From assembly GCF_017308075.1 (NCBI RefSeq), contig NZ_JAFKFX010000028.1:1-64000 (forward strand): a DNA stretch of 64,000 bases, given 5' to 3'. Below, piece by piece: positions 1 through 7,869 of this stretch. Position 1 is the stretch's first letter. Each line of letters starts with the position of its first letter. The translations under genes were made by a program, and so were the position numbers. The notes beneath the pieces are model-generated. The model saw only the letters and a program-made list of their open reading frames with translations. It made no database searches and was not told the DNA's origin. Origin of the DNA: Allobosea sp. (GTDB taxonomy: Bacteria; Pseudomonadota; Alphaproteobacteria; Rhizobiales; Beijerinckiaceae).

Positions 1-780
1 CCTGGCTATGGGCCTATGCACGCGATGATCGGCCCTTTGGCGGCACGTCGCCGCCCATGGTCGCCTATCGCTTCGAGGATAGTCGCGGCGGGGATTGCGT
101 TGCGCGCCATATGAGAGGCTTCGCCGGTATCCTGCAGGTCGACGGATACGCGGCCTATGCGCAGCTCGCGAAGGCGAAGGCCGGCACCAACGAGACCGTC
201 ACGCTCGCCGGCTGCTGGGCACATCTGCGCCGGCGCTTCTATGAACTCCATATCAACGGGACATCCAGGATCGCCACGCAGTCCGTGACCGTCATGGCCG
301 AGCTGTGGAAGGCCGAGGACGAAATCCGCGGCCAAGATCCAGCGATCCGTGCTGCGTATCGCCAGGAACGTTCGGCTGCGATCGTCGCCGAGCTCTTCGC
401 GCTGTGGGAGGCCGAGCTGCGACGGATCCCGGGGAAATCGAAACTGGCCGAAGCGATCCGCTATGCGATTGCGCGCCGCCAGGCCCTGGAGCGCTTCATC
501 GGCGATGGCAGGATCGAAATCGACTCCAACATCGTCGAGCGGGCCATCAGACCCCAGACCATCGTCAGAAAGAACGCGATCTTCGCCGGCAGCGATGGCG
601 GCGGGCGAACCTGGGCGACGATCGCGACGCTCCTCCAGACCTGCCGCATGAACGACGTCGACCCGCTCGCATGGCTGACCCAAACACTGCAGCGCATCGC
701 CGACCGCTGGCCCATCTCCCAGATCGACCAGCTCATGCCCTGGAACTTCAAATCCTGAACGGTGCCGGCTACCCGCTTAC
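1..780 (+). mobile_element. IS66-family insertion sequence, right end only
   Basis: This is the distal part of an IS66-family element cut by the window edge. It contains the end of the DDE transposase, and its outer terminus is cccgcttac at 772-780, the reverse complement of the GTAAGCGGG start typical of IS66 inverted repeats. The base after 780 returns to reading frame of an IS3 orfB, so the element is inserted in that gene. IS66 elements duplicate 8 bp of target; ggcgaaac (781-788) should therefore recur at the unseen left end. Confidence 0.85.
3..758 (+). CDS. IS66 family transposase, C-terminal part (5' end outside window)
   Basis: The frame is open from the window edge to a stop at 758; the first in-frame ATG at 57 is internal, because translation upstream of it (WLWAYARDDRPFGG) already matches the IS66 catalytic core. 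The visible part holds the end of the DDE domain (DGYAAYAQL; GCWAHLRRRFYEL), the helical insertion, the catalytic glutamate region (IDSNIVERAIRP) and the short C-terminal domain (FAGSDGGGRTWATIATLLQTCRMNDVDP). It catalyses transposition of its own element. Accessory genes tnpA and tnpB would lie to the left, outside the window. Confidence 0.9.
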   Translation, partial: WLWAYARDDRPFGGTSPPMVAYRFEDSRGGDCVARHMRGFAGILQVDGYAAYAQLAKAKAGTNETVTLAGCWAHLRRRFYELHINGTSRIATQSVTVMAELWKAEDEIRGQDPAIRAAYRQERSAAIVAELFALWEAELRRIPGKSKLAEAIRYAIARRQALERFIGDGRIEIDSNIVERAIRPQTIVRKNAIFAGSDGGGRTWATIATLLQTCRMNDVDPLAWLTQTLQRIADRWPISQIDQLMPWNFKS

Positions 781-1212
781 GGCGAAACCTTCCTGGGTCC
801 TGATGTAGGTGATGTCCGTCACCCACGCTTTGTCCTGCGCCTCGACATCGAACTGCCGGGCCAGGGTGTTGTCGACCACGACCGACGGCTTGCCGCCATG
901 AGATCCCGGCCGGCGCCGATAGCCAATCTGGGCCTTGATCCCGGCCAGCCTAGCGAGGCGGGCAACCCGGTTGGCGCAACTGGTCTCGCCCTGGTCGAGC
1001 AGATCGTCATGCAGCTTGCGATAGCTGTAGATCCGGCCGCTTTCCTTCCGGGCCCTGTCGAGAAGCTCGATCTGGCGCGCATCCTCCCGAGCTCCCCGGC
1101 TCAACGGATTCTTCAGCCAGGCATAGAAACCGCTGGGCTGGATGCGCAGGCGGCGACACATCGCCCGCGCCGGGAGCTCGCGGCGATGCTCGGCCACAAA
1201 CGCGTATCTCAC
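769..1212 (-). pseudogene. IS3-family transposase OrfB, truncated by IS66
   Basis: Only the N-terminal 143 or so codons are native: the helical HTH_21 domain (ELPARAMCRRLRIQPSGFYAWL) and the start of the rve integrase core (AWVTDITYIRTQEGF, with the first catalytic aspartate). The last residues VSG and the stop are encoded by the IS66 end. The second Asp and the Glu of the DDE triad are lost, so it cannot catalyse transposition. It overlaps orfA by 4 bases, as expected for IS3 elements that make OrfAB by frameshifting. Confidence 0.88.
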
Positions 1213-1484
1213 TTTGCATCCTTGGCGAAGTACGCGGTGGCTTTTTTTAGGATGTCGCGCTCCTCGGTGACCCGCGCCAGCTCCGCCTTCAGACGGCGGA
1301 TCTCCGCAGCCTGGTCAACACCAGCCGGGGCCGATGACTTCGAGAACTTCCGCTTCCAGGCGTAGAGCGAGTGCTGGCTCACACCGAGCCGCTTGGACAC
1401 CTCTGCAACCGGGTAGCCCCGCTCCGTGATCTGCGCGACCGCGTCACGCTTGAAATCGTCCGTGAAATGTCCGGGCCCCATCAT
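1209..1484 (-). CDS. IS3-family transposase OrfA
   Basis: This is a 91-aa protein with the Tnp_1/HTH_8 domain (DFKRDAVAQITERGYPVAEVSKRLGVSQHSLYAWKRKF) and a C-terminal leucine-zipper-like helix (AAEIRRLKAELARVTEERDILKKA), the usual IS3 OrfA layout for end binding and dimerisation. It is intact, but its partner orfB is truncated, so the element is probably immobile on its own. Confidence 0.9.
   Translation of the reverse strand: MMGPGHFTDDFKRDAVAQITERGYPVAEVSKRLGVSQHSLYAWKRKFSKSSAPAGVDQAAEIRRLKAELARVTEERDILKKATAYFAKDAK
1241..1249 (-). other. Probable -1 frameshift site of the IS3 element
   Basis: On the minus strand a run of seven A followed by G lies in the last third of orfA, upstream of the orfA/orfB overlap. 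A6-7G runs at this place are the standard slippery signal that makes the OrfAB fusion transposase in IS3 elements. No frameshift product can be functional here because orfB is cut. Confidence 0.6.
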
Positions 1485-1800
1485 GGCCTACTTGCCTCAA
1501 AATTAGAGAAGAAGGCGTCTACAAATCTAGCGGCTATTCAATCCTCATCGTTCGCGCAGGAAAATTTCAGCTTAAATACGATTTCAGAAATAGTTATGGC
1601 GACGTTCTTTTCGGGTTTGATCCATGCGCTTAAAATAGCCTCATAATGGCCGCGAAAATCCGTTGAAACACGGCTTCCAATTATACATCACGCAGAGAAT
1701 GAGCTAAAGTCATTGAGTTCTGGCCGCAGCTCCTCACCACTTGCCTGTCCGGTCGAATTGCCCGAGGGTATCTGTGACGGGTGAATGTGAGGGGGTGGCT

Positions 1801-3993
1801 ATGGCGGGCGCTCTCAAGACCGCATTGAATCGCGTGGCCATTGCGATCGTATTGGCCGCCCTTGGCGGCCTGGGGTGGCTAATTCTACGCTCCGACCAAT
1901 ACGTTATCGACGCTAAGGAGGAGGAATGGCGCGCGCTTCACCAGTCTTTGCATTATCACGCAAAACATAAATCAATAACAGCGTCAGATGCGGCGATATA
2001 TGTTTCTGAAGAAGGCATGCGTCAGGCAGTTAATCTAATCAATGGAACAAAAATTATATACAAAGAATCCGTTAGATCAAGTGATTACCTAGAGATTGAG
2101 ATAAAATACTTTGATCCGTCGTTCAAATCCGGATTTCCGTCAGGAAAAATTCGGATCTCGGCAAATTCTCCTAGCAAAAAAATCAGGATTGATCTCGAAG
2201 GTGAGGCAACGCTCATATTCTCAGACTTCAGCAGGCATAAAGATGGGCGCACCATTGCGAAATTCAGTGTTCGCATCCTGCGTCTAAAGCCCGATTTGGG
2301 GTGGAGCATTTTCCGAATTTCGGTTCGGGGTTTTGCATCTGATCTCATCGCGCGAGGTATCGCTGTTAGTTACGCCGAAAAACTTCAGGTTGCCATACCT
2401 CTTCCAGAGGTCAAATTCGACATCGAGCGCACAATGCTTCCAAAGGTTCCGGTGCGCGAACCCAAAGACGCTAACTGGATCGATCTTGAGCTGAAGTTAT
2501 CTGGCCCTCAGGAGCGCTTTGGGGTGTCTTATAGCTACCCTCGTTTCATCGACGGTGGGCTTTGGCTCTCTGCAACTGAGAGAGCAGAGGGGCAAGCTGA
2601 GCTTCCAAAATTCGAGCGTGGCTCTCCGCCTGCATCTCAACTCGACACTGAGATCGCCGAAGCCAGGAAGAGCCTCGCTGCCGTGGCGCGTCCCGTTGTC
2701 CCCCAGGGGGCTCATTTTCTCCTCTGGGTGAACGGAAGGGCTTTCGAATCCGGCATTGGCAGAATCGCTGCCTTGCCTCCCAATCAACGAACAGTGGCCA
2801 TCAGATCCAAGGCCGTGTCGGGGCATCTTGCCGAAACCAAATGGTTCAACAAAATTCTTGGCAAAGGCGGTACGGTCGTCGACCTATACGGCGTGAATGC
2901 CATTAAGGGATCACTTTTAGTCAGTTCCATCGCCGCGCAATGGAGCGAGAATGGACTCAAATTTCAGGGGCAAGTGCAGGCGTCAGGGAACGCTACTATC
3001 AAATTGCATGTCGATCCACTCGTCGGTGGCGGCGCATCAACCGTCGTCCAAATGGACCTCGAGACAGCCAATATCGATGCAAGTGGATCGGCTCAATTGT
3101 CGTCTGTGGCGATAGGTCAACGGCGCCTGTGGGCCGCATTCCCAACCATTGAGTGCAGACCTGCTGTCCTCACGGCAAGGACCGATGGCAAGCTGAAGTT
3201 CGACTGGGGCTGGACGAAAGTTCTGTCAGTCGGGGCAAAGATTTCGCTGCCCGGACTTGCTGGCTTCGTTCAGCCTGTGCCGCTCCTCACCGATCGACCG
3301 TTTGTCGTGCGCGGCCGTATTGACGGCAGAAAGGCGGTGCCCATTAATGGCACTGATTTTCAAGCGCTGCCGGCATGGGAGGTGGCGGAATTTGCATTGA
3401 TCCCGGGGCAAGCGAGCATGACTCGCGATGGAATTGCCGTTTCGGGGCAATTCGCGGCGCGGACCCGAAGAATTGAATCCACCGAACAAGAACAGCAACG
3501 GACCATGGAGGCTGACAAAGAGGAGGAAGACCTTAAAAGGGCTTTCGCGGAACAATATCGCACTCCAGAGTGTCCTGGCCAGATGGAAATTGCAGTTCTG
3601 CTGGGGAATACCGAATTCGGAACAAATAATGACTTTATTAAATTGGCTAAGAATGCCTGGAATGATCTTACGAAGGGACCTGGCGGCAAAAATGAAGCTG
3701 TTAGGATTATGAAAGCCGCAAATGATGCGGCAAGCGCCGCGGGAGAGGCTCTGGACGATACAGCCAAGCGTGCGATCGCCGAAGCTGAAGGCCTCGCTAA
3801 CCGAACTTTCGGTCCAAACAGTGAGGCTGCAAGGATAGCGAGGCAGTTAGCACAGAGTATTTTTCCACAACCCGCCCCGTCTGCTTCGCTTCCCATGCCC
3901 TCGCCGCCCTTGCCTCCATGGATCCCTCCGCCGCCCCGACCGCCTTTGACTCCGATATTTGATGTCCGGCGGCCGAGATTGCCACGGTTCTAG
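1801..3993 (+). CDS. Large membrane-anchored protein of unknown function
   Basis: This 730-aa protein is not recognised. The ATG at 1801 was chosen over the in-frame TTG at 1741 because gagggggtgg precedes it at ribosome-binding distance. Residues 10-30 form one hydrophobic segment (VAIAIVLAALGGLGWLIL), implying a periplasmic body tethered to the inner membrane. The body is rich in beta-strand-like repeats with a few cysteines. Residues about 540-660 are charged and Ala-rich, probably helical, and the last 45 residues are strongly proline-rich. The N-terminal part is AT-rich with uncommon codons (ATA, AAA), unlike the GC-rich chromosome. It stands alone between IS remnants, which suggests transfer. 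A lipid-binding TULIP-like or DUF4403-like fold is possible from the overall look only. Confidence 0.7.
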   Translation: MAGALKTALNRVAIAIVLAALGGLGWLILRSDQYVIDAKEEEWRALHQSLHYHAKHKSITASDAAIYVSEEGMRQAVNLINGTKIIYKESVRSSDYLEIEIKYFDPSFKSGFPSGKIRISANSPSKKIRIDLEGEATLIFSDFSRHKDGRTIAKFSVRILRLKPDLGWSIFRISVRGFASDLIARGIAVSYAEKLQVAIPLPEVKFDIERTMLPKVPVREPKDANWIDLELKLSGPQERFGVSYSYPRFIDGGLWLSATERAEGQAELPKFERGSPPASQLDTEIAEARKSLAAVARPVVPQGAHFLLWVNGRAFESGIGRIAALPPNQRTVAIRSKAVSGHLAETKWFNKILGKGGTVVDLYGVNAIKGSLLVSSIAAQWSENGLKFQGQVQASGNATIKLHVDPLVGGGASTVVQMDLETANIDASGSAQLSSVAIGQRRLWAAFPTIECRPAVLTARTDGKLKFDWGWTKVLSVGAKISLPGLAGFVQPVPLLTDRPFVVRGRIDGRKAVPINGTDFQALPAWEVAEFALIPGQASMTRDGIAVSGQFAARTRRIESTEQEQQRTMEADKEEEDLKRAFAEQYRTPECPGQMEIAVLLGNTEFGTNNDFIKLAKNAWNDLTKGPGGKNEAVRIMKAANDAASAAGEALDDTAKRAIAEAEGLANRTFGPNSEAARIARQLAQSIFPQPAPSASLPMPSPPLPPWIPPPPRPPLTPIFDVRRPRLPRF

Positions 3994-4127
3994 AATGGAG
4001 TCGTGAATTGGCCCGGATTGAGCGCCATTTCCGCTGTAATGTCGGCGAGCTAGTGAGACATCCGAGCGGTTATTTATAGCCGTTCTCGGAGCGCCTCGTA
4101 AGGCGCCTTTCCTGCGAATGCGTGACG

Positions 4128-4538
4128 TTGCCCCCTATTTCCCCTCGTTCATAACTGGACTCTGTTCTCGCTTTGGCCCGTTCTGGACTGGGTTGCAAAC
4201 TCGTTCGGGGTGAGGCCGCCAAGGCTCGTATGCGGCCGGTGGGCGTTGTAGTCCGCTCTCCATTCCTCGATCAGCCGGCGAGCGCTCGGCAGGTTTCGGA
4301 ACATGTGCTCGTTCAGGCATTCGCCCCGGAAGCGGCCATTCAGGCTCTCGACGAAGCCGTTCTGCATGGGCTTGCCCGGTGCGATGTAGTGCCACTCGAC
4401 CCGGCTGTCTTCCTGCCATTGCAGGATCGCGCGCGAGGTCAGTTCGGTGCCGTTGTCGCTGACCACCATGAGCGGCCGACCGCGAAGGGCTATGAGCGCG
4501 TCGAGCTCGCGGGCAAACCGCTGCGACACGCGCGTCGA
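4128..4538 (-). mobile_element. Remnant of a second IS3-family element
   Basis: Only the 3' part of an orfB survives, with its natural stop at 4149 and probably the element terminus around 4128-4148. Upstream of about 4538 the similarity stops abruptly, so the 5' half and orfA are gone. The protein signature ([22 protein letters not shown]) is of the IS407/IS2-like type and differs from the IS3 element at 781-1523. The terminus is inferred. Confidence 0.65.
4149..4529 (-). pseudogene. IS3-family OrfB fragment (C-terminal half of rve domain)
   Basis: A 126-codon open frame encodes the second half of an integrase core: [11 protein letters not shown] carries the second catalytic Asp, and [23 protein letters not shown] carries the catalytic Glu. 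[16 protein letters not shown] is the typical C-terminus. The GTG at 4529 is not a true start; recognisable sequence continues a few codons upstream and then breaks off. Lacking the first Asp and the DNA-binding half, it is dead. Confidence 0.88.
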
Positions 4539-5052
4539 TCCGGGGGATGGAAGGGGCGCGATCGAGGGCGGAGCCCGATGCGGGCCGGTTGCGACCCTGC
4601 GTGCCCCGAGCTGCGGGAAGCCGCCTGGACTTTCCAGGCCGGCCTTCGGGTGGAGTCAGTTAACCTCAAACCGAACCGCCCGAAACCGGACGTTGTGAGT
4701 GTCGGGAAAGGGCCAGATTCGCACAAGAGCTCGGCCACCGCGGTTGTCGCGAGGAACCGCACTAGCGCGGGGCGGACCCGAGAATCGTGCGTTTGAGAGG
4801 CCCGAATTCTCTAGGCTGAAGCGAAACGGAGAGCGGCGTGACTCGCCCAAGGCCCGGAAATACCGGCCATTTCGAGCGGTTCTGCGCTGAGGGCTGAAGC
4901 TGGGAGACTTGCTGGCGGACAGGGCGTCCGCCTCTCCGCCGTTTTTATTGACATTCAGCGATTTTTGGCATTGAAAAACCTCGCAAAATCACGATTGTCA
5001 AAATGGCGGTTATGTTAACCGTTGTAGACATCGGGGTTTGGCGGAGACTTTC
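4539..5052. other. Non-coding junction left of the integrase, containing attL
   Basis: No convincing gene lies here. The part to 4912 is GC-rich DNA flanking the IS remnant; its short open frames have no start signal or recognisable product. The attachment core is at 4913-4926. From 4941 to 5052 the sequence becomes AT-rich, as expected for integrase arm sites and promoter DNA; TTGACA at 4948-4953 could be a -35 element for the integrase, but no good -10 follows at 17 bp. Confidence 0.5.
4913..4926. repeat. attL core (14-bp direct repeat)
   Basis: TGGCGGACAGGGCG here is identical to 23901-23914, the end of the tRNA-Ser gene including the encoded CCA. Identity stops on both sides exactly as expected for attL and attR: chromosome to the left of attL, element DNA to its right. 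The core is also half of a hairpin, GGCGGAC (4914-4920) pairing with GTCCGCC (4926-4932). Confidence 0.75.
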
Positions 5053-6222
5053 GTGGCCAAGAACAAGCTCTCAGAGACTCGGGTGAAGGCCCTAGACAAG
5101 CCGGGTATCTACGGTGATGGCGATGGCCTCTATATCCGGGTGCAGGCGAAGGGCTCCAAGAACTGGCTCTTCATTTACCGCCGTGGCACGGCTCGCACAG
5201 AGATCGGCCTTGGCGGCTATGGGCAGGGCACCGCGCCAGTCTCACTCGCATTGGCTCGGGAGAAGGCAGAGGCTATCCGCCAGCGCCTTGCCCGCGGTGA
5301 AGATCCGATGAGCGAGCGCCGGCCACCTAAGCCGAAGACGTTCAAGGACTGCATGGAGGATTTGATCTCGGCCAAGGAATCCGAGTGGACGAATCCGAAG
5401 CATGCCGATCAGTGGCGCATGACCCTGCGCGAGTATGCGAAGCCCCTGCACGACAAGCCTGTTGCTGACATCGTCATGGGCGACGTCAAGGACTGCCTCA
5501 TGCCACATTGGCAGGAGCGTCCGGAGACGGCAGATCGTCTTCGGTCGCGTATCCAAGCCGTGATCGACTACGCCATAGCACATGAGTGGCGCACCGCAGG
5601 CAACCCGGCCCGCTGGCGGGGTCTGCTCGACAAGGTGATGCCTGCCCGCAAGAAGCTCCAGCGGGGGCACCACGCCGCGCTGGCCTACAAGGACGCGCCG
5701 GCCTTCATGATGAAGCTCAGGCAGTCCTCCGGCACGGCAGCCCGAGCCGTGGAGTTCTTGGCACTGACGGCAACGCGTACAAGAGAGGCTCGTGAAGCGC
5801 TGTTCGACGAGGTCGACGTGTATGCCAAGACATGGACCGTTCCCGCCGAACGGATGAAGGCCGGCAAGGAGCATGTCGTGCCGCTCTGCGACCGGGCGCT
5901 GGCGATCGTCGAGGCGATGCGCCAGAGATCGATGAGCCCGTACATGTTCGGGGGCGGGACTGAAGGCAGGCCGGTGTCTGATACGGCGCTGACCAAAGCG
6001 CTTCGGCTGGCATCGCCCGACAAGACGGCGACCCTGCATGGCCTGCGCTCGATGTTCAGGGATTGGGCTGGCGACTGCACCGAGCATCCGCGCGAGGTTG
6101 CGGAAGCCTGCCTGGCGCACGCCGTCGGAAATCAGGTCGAGCAGGCTTATCGGCGTAGCGATGCGCTTGAAAAGCGGCGGGCGCTGATGACGGATTGGGC
6201 GGGGTATCTCGCGTCCGACTAA
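5053..6222 (+). CDS. int: Tyrosine recombinase/integrase, P4 type
   Basis: Integrates and excises the element at tRNA-Ser. The GTG at 5053 is preferred over the TTG at 5038 because GCGGAG lies 6 bases upstream; this gives 389 aa. Order: DUF4102-type N-terminal arm-binding domain (residues 1-85, with YGDGDGLYIRV and WLFIYRRG), core-binding domain (about 95-200), then the catalytic domain. Catalytic residues visible are Arg in LTATRT, His and Arg in HGLRSMF, His in LAHAVG, and the nucleophile Tyr in VEQAYRRSD. It starts about 125 bp from attL and reads into the element, the normal arrangement for P4-type integrases. Confidence 0.95.
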   Translation: MAKNKLSETRVKALDKPGIYGDGDGLYIRVQAKGSKNWLFIYRRGTARTEIGLGGYGQGTAPVSLALAREKAEAIRQRLARGEDPMSERRPPKPKTFKDCMEDLISAKESEWTNPKHADQWRMTLREYAKPLHDKPVADIVMGDVKDCLMPHWQERPETADRLRSRIQAVIDYAIAHEWRTAGNPARWRGLLDKVMPARKKLQRGHHAALAYKDAPAFMMKLRQSSGTAARAVEFLALTATRTREAREALFDEVDVYAKTWTVPAERMKAGKEHVVPLCDRALAIVEAMRQRSMSPYMFGGGTEGRPVSDTALTKALRLASPDKTATLHGLRSMFRDWAGDCTEHPREVAEACLAHAVGNQVEQAYRRSDALEKRRALMTDWAGYLASD

Positions 6223-6284
6223 AGTAGCCCCTAGCTCAGCCCCAACCGGCTAGTATCGTGCCCTTGGGGAAGCGGGGGGGTACG

Positions 6285-6602
6285 ATGAAGATATCGGTGA
6301 CGGCTATCATTGCCTTGTTGATGTTGTCGCCGGCCGCGGCGGACACGGTCGGCAATGCCTACGCACTCTGCAAAGTGATCGACTCTGCAGGCCTGGCCAG
6401 CTCTCCGTGTTCCGTTTCGGGCTGGAGGCAGTCGGTAACGACGGTTATTGATATGAACAGCGGCGAGGCCAGAAAACTCTGCGGGCAAATATCGGGATTG
6501 ATGAAAGAAAAGAAGATCAGTTTCGATAGTGGCTGGACGCTTCAGATAAAGTCGCCTTATAGCGGCTCTAACAGCATCGCCTACTGCAACCTTCCGAACT
6601 GA
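6285..6602 (+). CDS. Small exported protein, unknown
   Basis: This 105-aa protein has a clear signal peptide (MKISVTAIIALLMLSPAAA, cleavage before DTV) and four cysteines after it, so probably a disulfide-containing periplasmic protein. The ATG at 6285 was chosen since a purine-rich GCGGGGGGG sits just upstream. It forms a pair with the lipoprotein gene 6 bases downstream and is transcribed opposite to the structural genes. Its position next to the integrase and its exported nature suggest cargo expressed in the lysogen; the function is unknown. Confidence 0.7.
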   Translation: MKISVTAIIALLMLSPAAADTVGNAYALCKVIDSAGLASSPCSVSGWRQSVTTVIDMNSGEARKLCGQISGLMKEKKISFDSGWTLQIKSPYSGSNSIAYCNLPN

Positions 6603-6608
6603 ACAGAC

Positions 6609-7163
6609 ATGAAGATTGCTGTCGGTTTGATTGCCATATTCTTTCTGTCCGGATGCAATACACCGGACAGTCTTCGTGCAAAATGGGCAGCGGAAGAAGC
6701 GGAGAAGGGCCGCGCTACTTCGGTCGACGAAGCCAGTTACAAAGCTACCATCGGATACTGGTCGATAGCCTGCGCCGGCGGAAAGAAAAATGCATACGGT
6801 GAGAAGTCGGGAAAGCCGTCCTGCTTCGCTCAGTACTTTCCGCCTTCAAGTTACGGCTTCTGGATGGGCAGCAATACCATTTTCGAAGTCGATCAGGCTG
6901 GGGCTCGGGTAGGGCGAATTCGAAAGAAGGATTCACTCTGCCAAAGCGTCGCTAAGCGTGTAGCCGTGGATGCTAACCGCATAGACGGCCTGCCGCAGCG
7001 CGAGCAAATTGCCAGAATTCTCGATGCGAACAAGTTTGCTAGGGAAGATCACGGTCTTTGGCCCGAGTGCGGTCTGCACAACAACGAAGTCCGTTTGGAG
7101 CGGAGCAGGGAAGCTTATGAGGCAATGGAGCGCCTTTGGAGCACCTATCGTACTTCGATCTAG
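6609..7163 (+). CDS. Putative lipoprotein, unknown
   Basis: A 184-aa protein with a lipoprotein signal (MKIAVGLIAIFFLSGC; lipobox LSGC, lipidated Cys16), so anchored to a membrane facing the periplasm. The mature part is charged with scattered Cys and Trp and has no domain that I recognise. It follows the small exported gene by 6 bases, probably as a two-gene transcript. A role in altering the lysogen's envelope, such as superinfection exclusion, is only a guess from location and topology. Confidence 0.7.
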   Translation: MKIAVGLIAIFFLSGCNTPDSLRAKWAAEEAEKGRATSVDEASYKATIGYWSIACAGGKKNAYGEKSGKPSCFAQYFPPSSYGFWMGSNTIFEVDQAGARVGRIRKKDSLCQSVAKRVAVDANRIDGLPQREQIARILDANKFAREDHGLWPECGLHNNEVRLERSREAYEAMERLWSTYRTSI

Positions 7164-7170
7164 AGCCTAT

Positions 7171-7206
7171 CCGGCCCGTGTACGTACATCCGGTATCACG
7201 GGCCGG
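7171..7206. terminator. Bidirectional terminator-like inverted repeat
   Basis: A perfect 10-bp stem (CCGGCCCGTG at 7171-7180, CACGGGCCGG at 7197-7206) with a 16-base loop lies between the convergent lipoprotein gene and the last late gene. No T-run follows, so rho-independent function is uncertain, but the location fits a shared terminator. Confidence 0.5.
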
Positions 7207-7212
7207 GAGTAA

Positions 7213-7869
7213 CTAGGCCGCTAAGCCCAGCCTTTCCCCCACGACATCATCCCATTTCCGGACGATCGCGGTCTGGATGCTGTCGCGGGTGATCTTGATC
7301 CACTGGCAATGCCCGCCAACGCCAGCCATAGCGGGGCCGTGGCCGGCATTCTGGCCATGGACGCCACGCTGGGCCTCCATGATCGCGATGCCCGCTGACA
7401 GCACGTCTGTGGTCGGCTCCATAGCCTCCAGCTTCGCGCCAAGCTCAGCATCAAAGGGAGCGATGGCGATCGGCCCGAGTTCATGCAGAATCCACGGCTC
7501 TACGTTGGTGTCATGGCTGGACAGGACATATGCCACGGGCTGATTTCCCAGCCAGCCGGCGACGAACAGGTCAAAGTCGGCGCCGATCTGACAGATGCCA
7601 AGCGTGTCAGCTTCGCGCTCGGATACTTCGCGCGCGAGGTCCACGATGCCTTCAACCATCTTCTCGAAGGTCTCGAACCGTCGCCCGATCTCTGGCGCCA
7701 GCATGTCCATGAGCAGTGTCGGCCCGCGCACGCTGGCTGCGGCTCGGAGATGGGGAAGGAGGTGGCCCTTGCTGGATACCGCACCTAGCGTGCCGTCGCC
7801 GAGGTAATGGGCGCCATCGCAGAACATATGGATGGCGTCGGATTCGGTGATGATGTTGACGGCGCTCAT
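7213..7869 (-). CDS. Unknown protein, last gene of late operon
   Basis: A 218-aa soluble protein whose ATG overlaps the tape measure stop by 4 bases (ATGA), so it is translationally coupled to it. The N-terminal pattern (VNIITESDAIHMFCDGAHY...GTLGAVSSKGHLLPHL) faintly resembles the first strands of Ntn-hydrolase/proteasome-like folds, with a later central helix pair; this is a weak impression and no active-site residue can be assigned. In a normal siphophage this place would hold distal tail genes, but it does not look like one. Confidence 0.75.
   Translation of the reverse strand: MSAVNIITESDAIHMFCDGAHYLGDGTLGAVSSKGHLLPHLRAAASVRGPTLLMDMLAPEIGRRFETFEKMVEGIVDLAREVSEREADTLGICQIGADFDLFVAGWLGNQPVAYVLSSHDTNVEPWILHELGPIAIAPFDAELGAKLEAMEPTTDVLSAGIAIMEAQRGVHGQNAGHGPAMAGVGGHCQWIKITRDSIQTAIVRKWDDVVGERLGLAA

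Larger units (their letters stand above)
781..1523 (-). mobile_element. IS3-family element, 3' part removed by IS66 insertion
   Basis: This leftward IS3-family element has orfA intact and orfB cut after about 143 codons by the IS66 element. Its outer terminus is probably at 1523, where the minus strand begins TGTAGACGCC about 39 bases upstream of orfA; this end is inferred from the TG start and spacing. The other IS3 fragment at 4149-4538 belongs to a different subgroup and is not its missing half. Confidence 0.75.

Noticed and set aside
769..4529. The IS3 orfB halves at 769-1212 and 4149-4529 as one interrupted gene
   Set aside because: The C-terminal half belongs to a different IS3 subgroup (IS407/IS2-like), so they are two elements.
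4656..4850. 64-codon leftward open frame left of attL
   Set aside because: No start signal, unrelated to any family that I know, and overlapped by equally long frames on the other strand.
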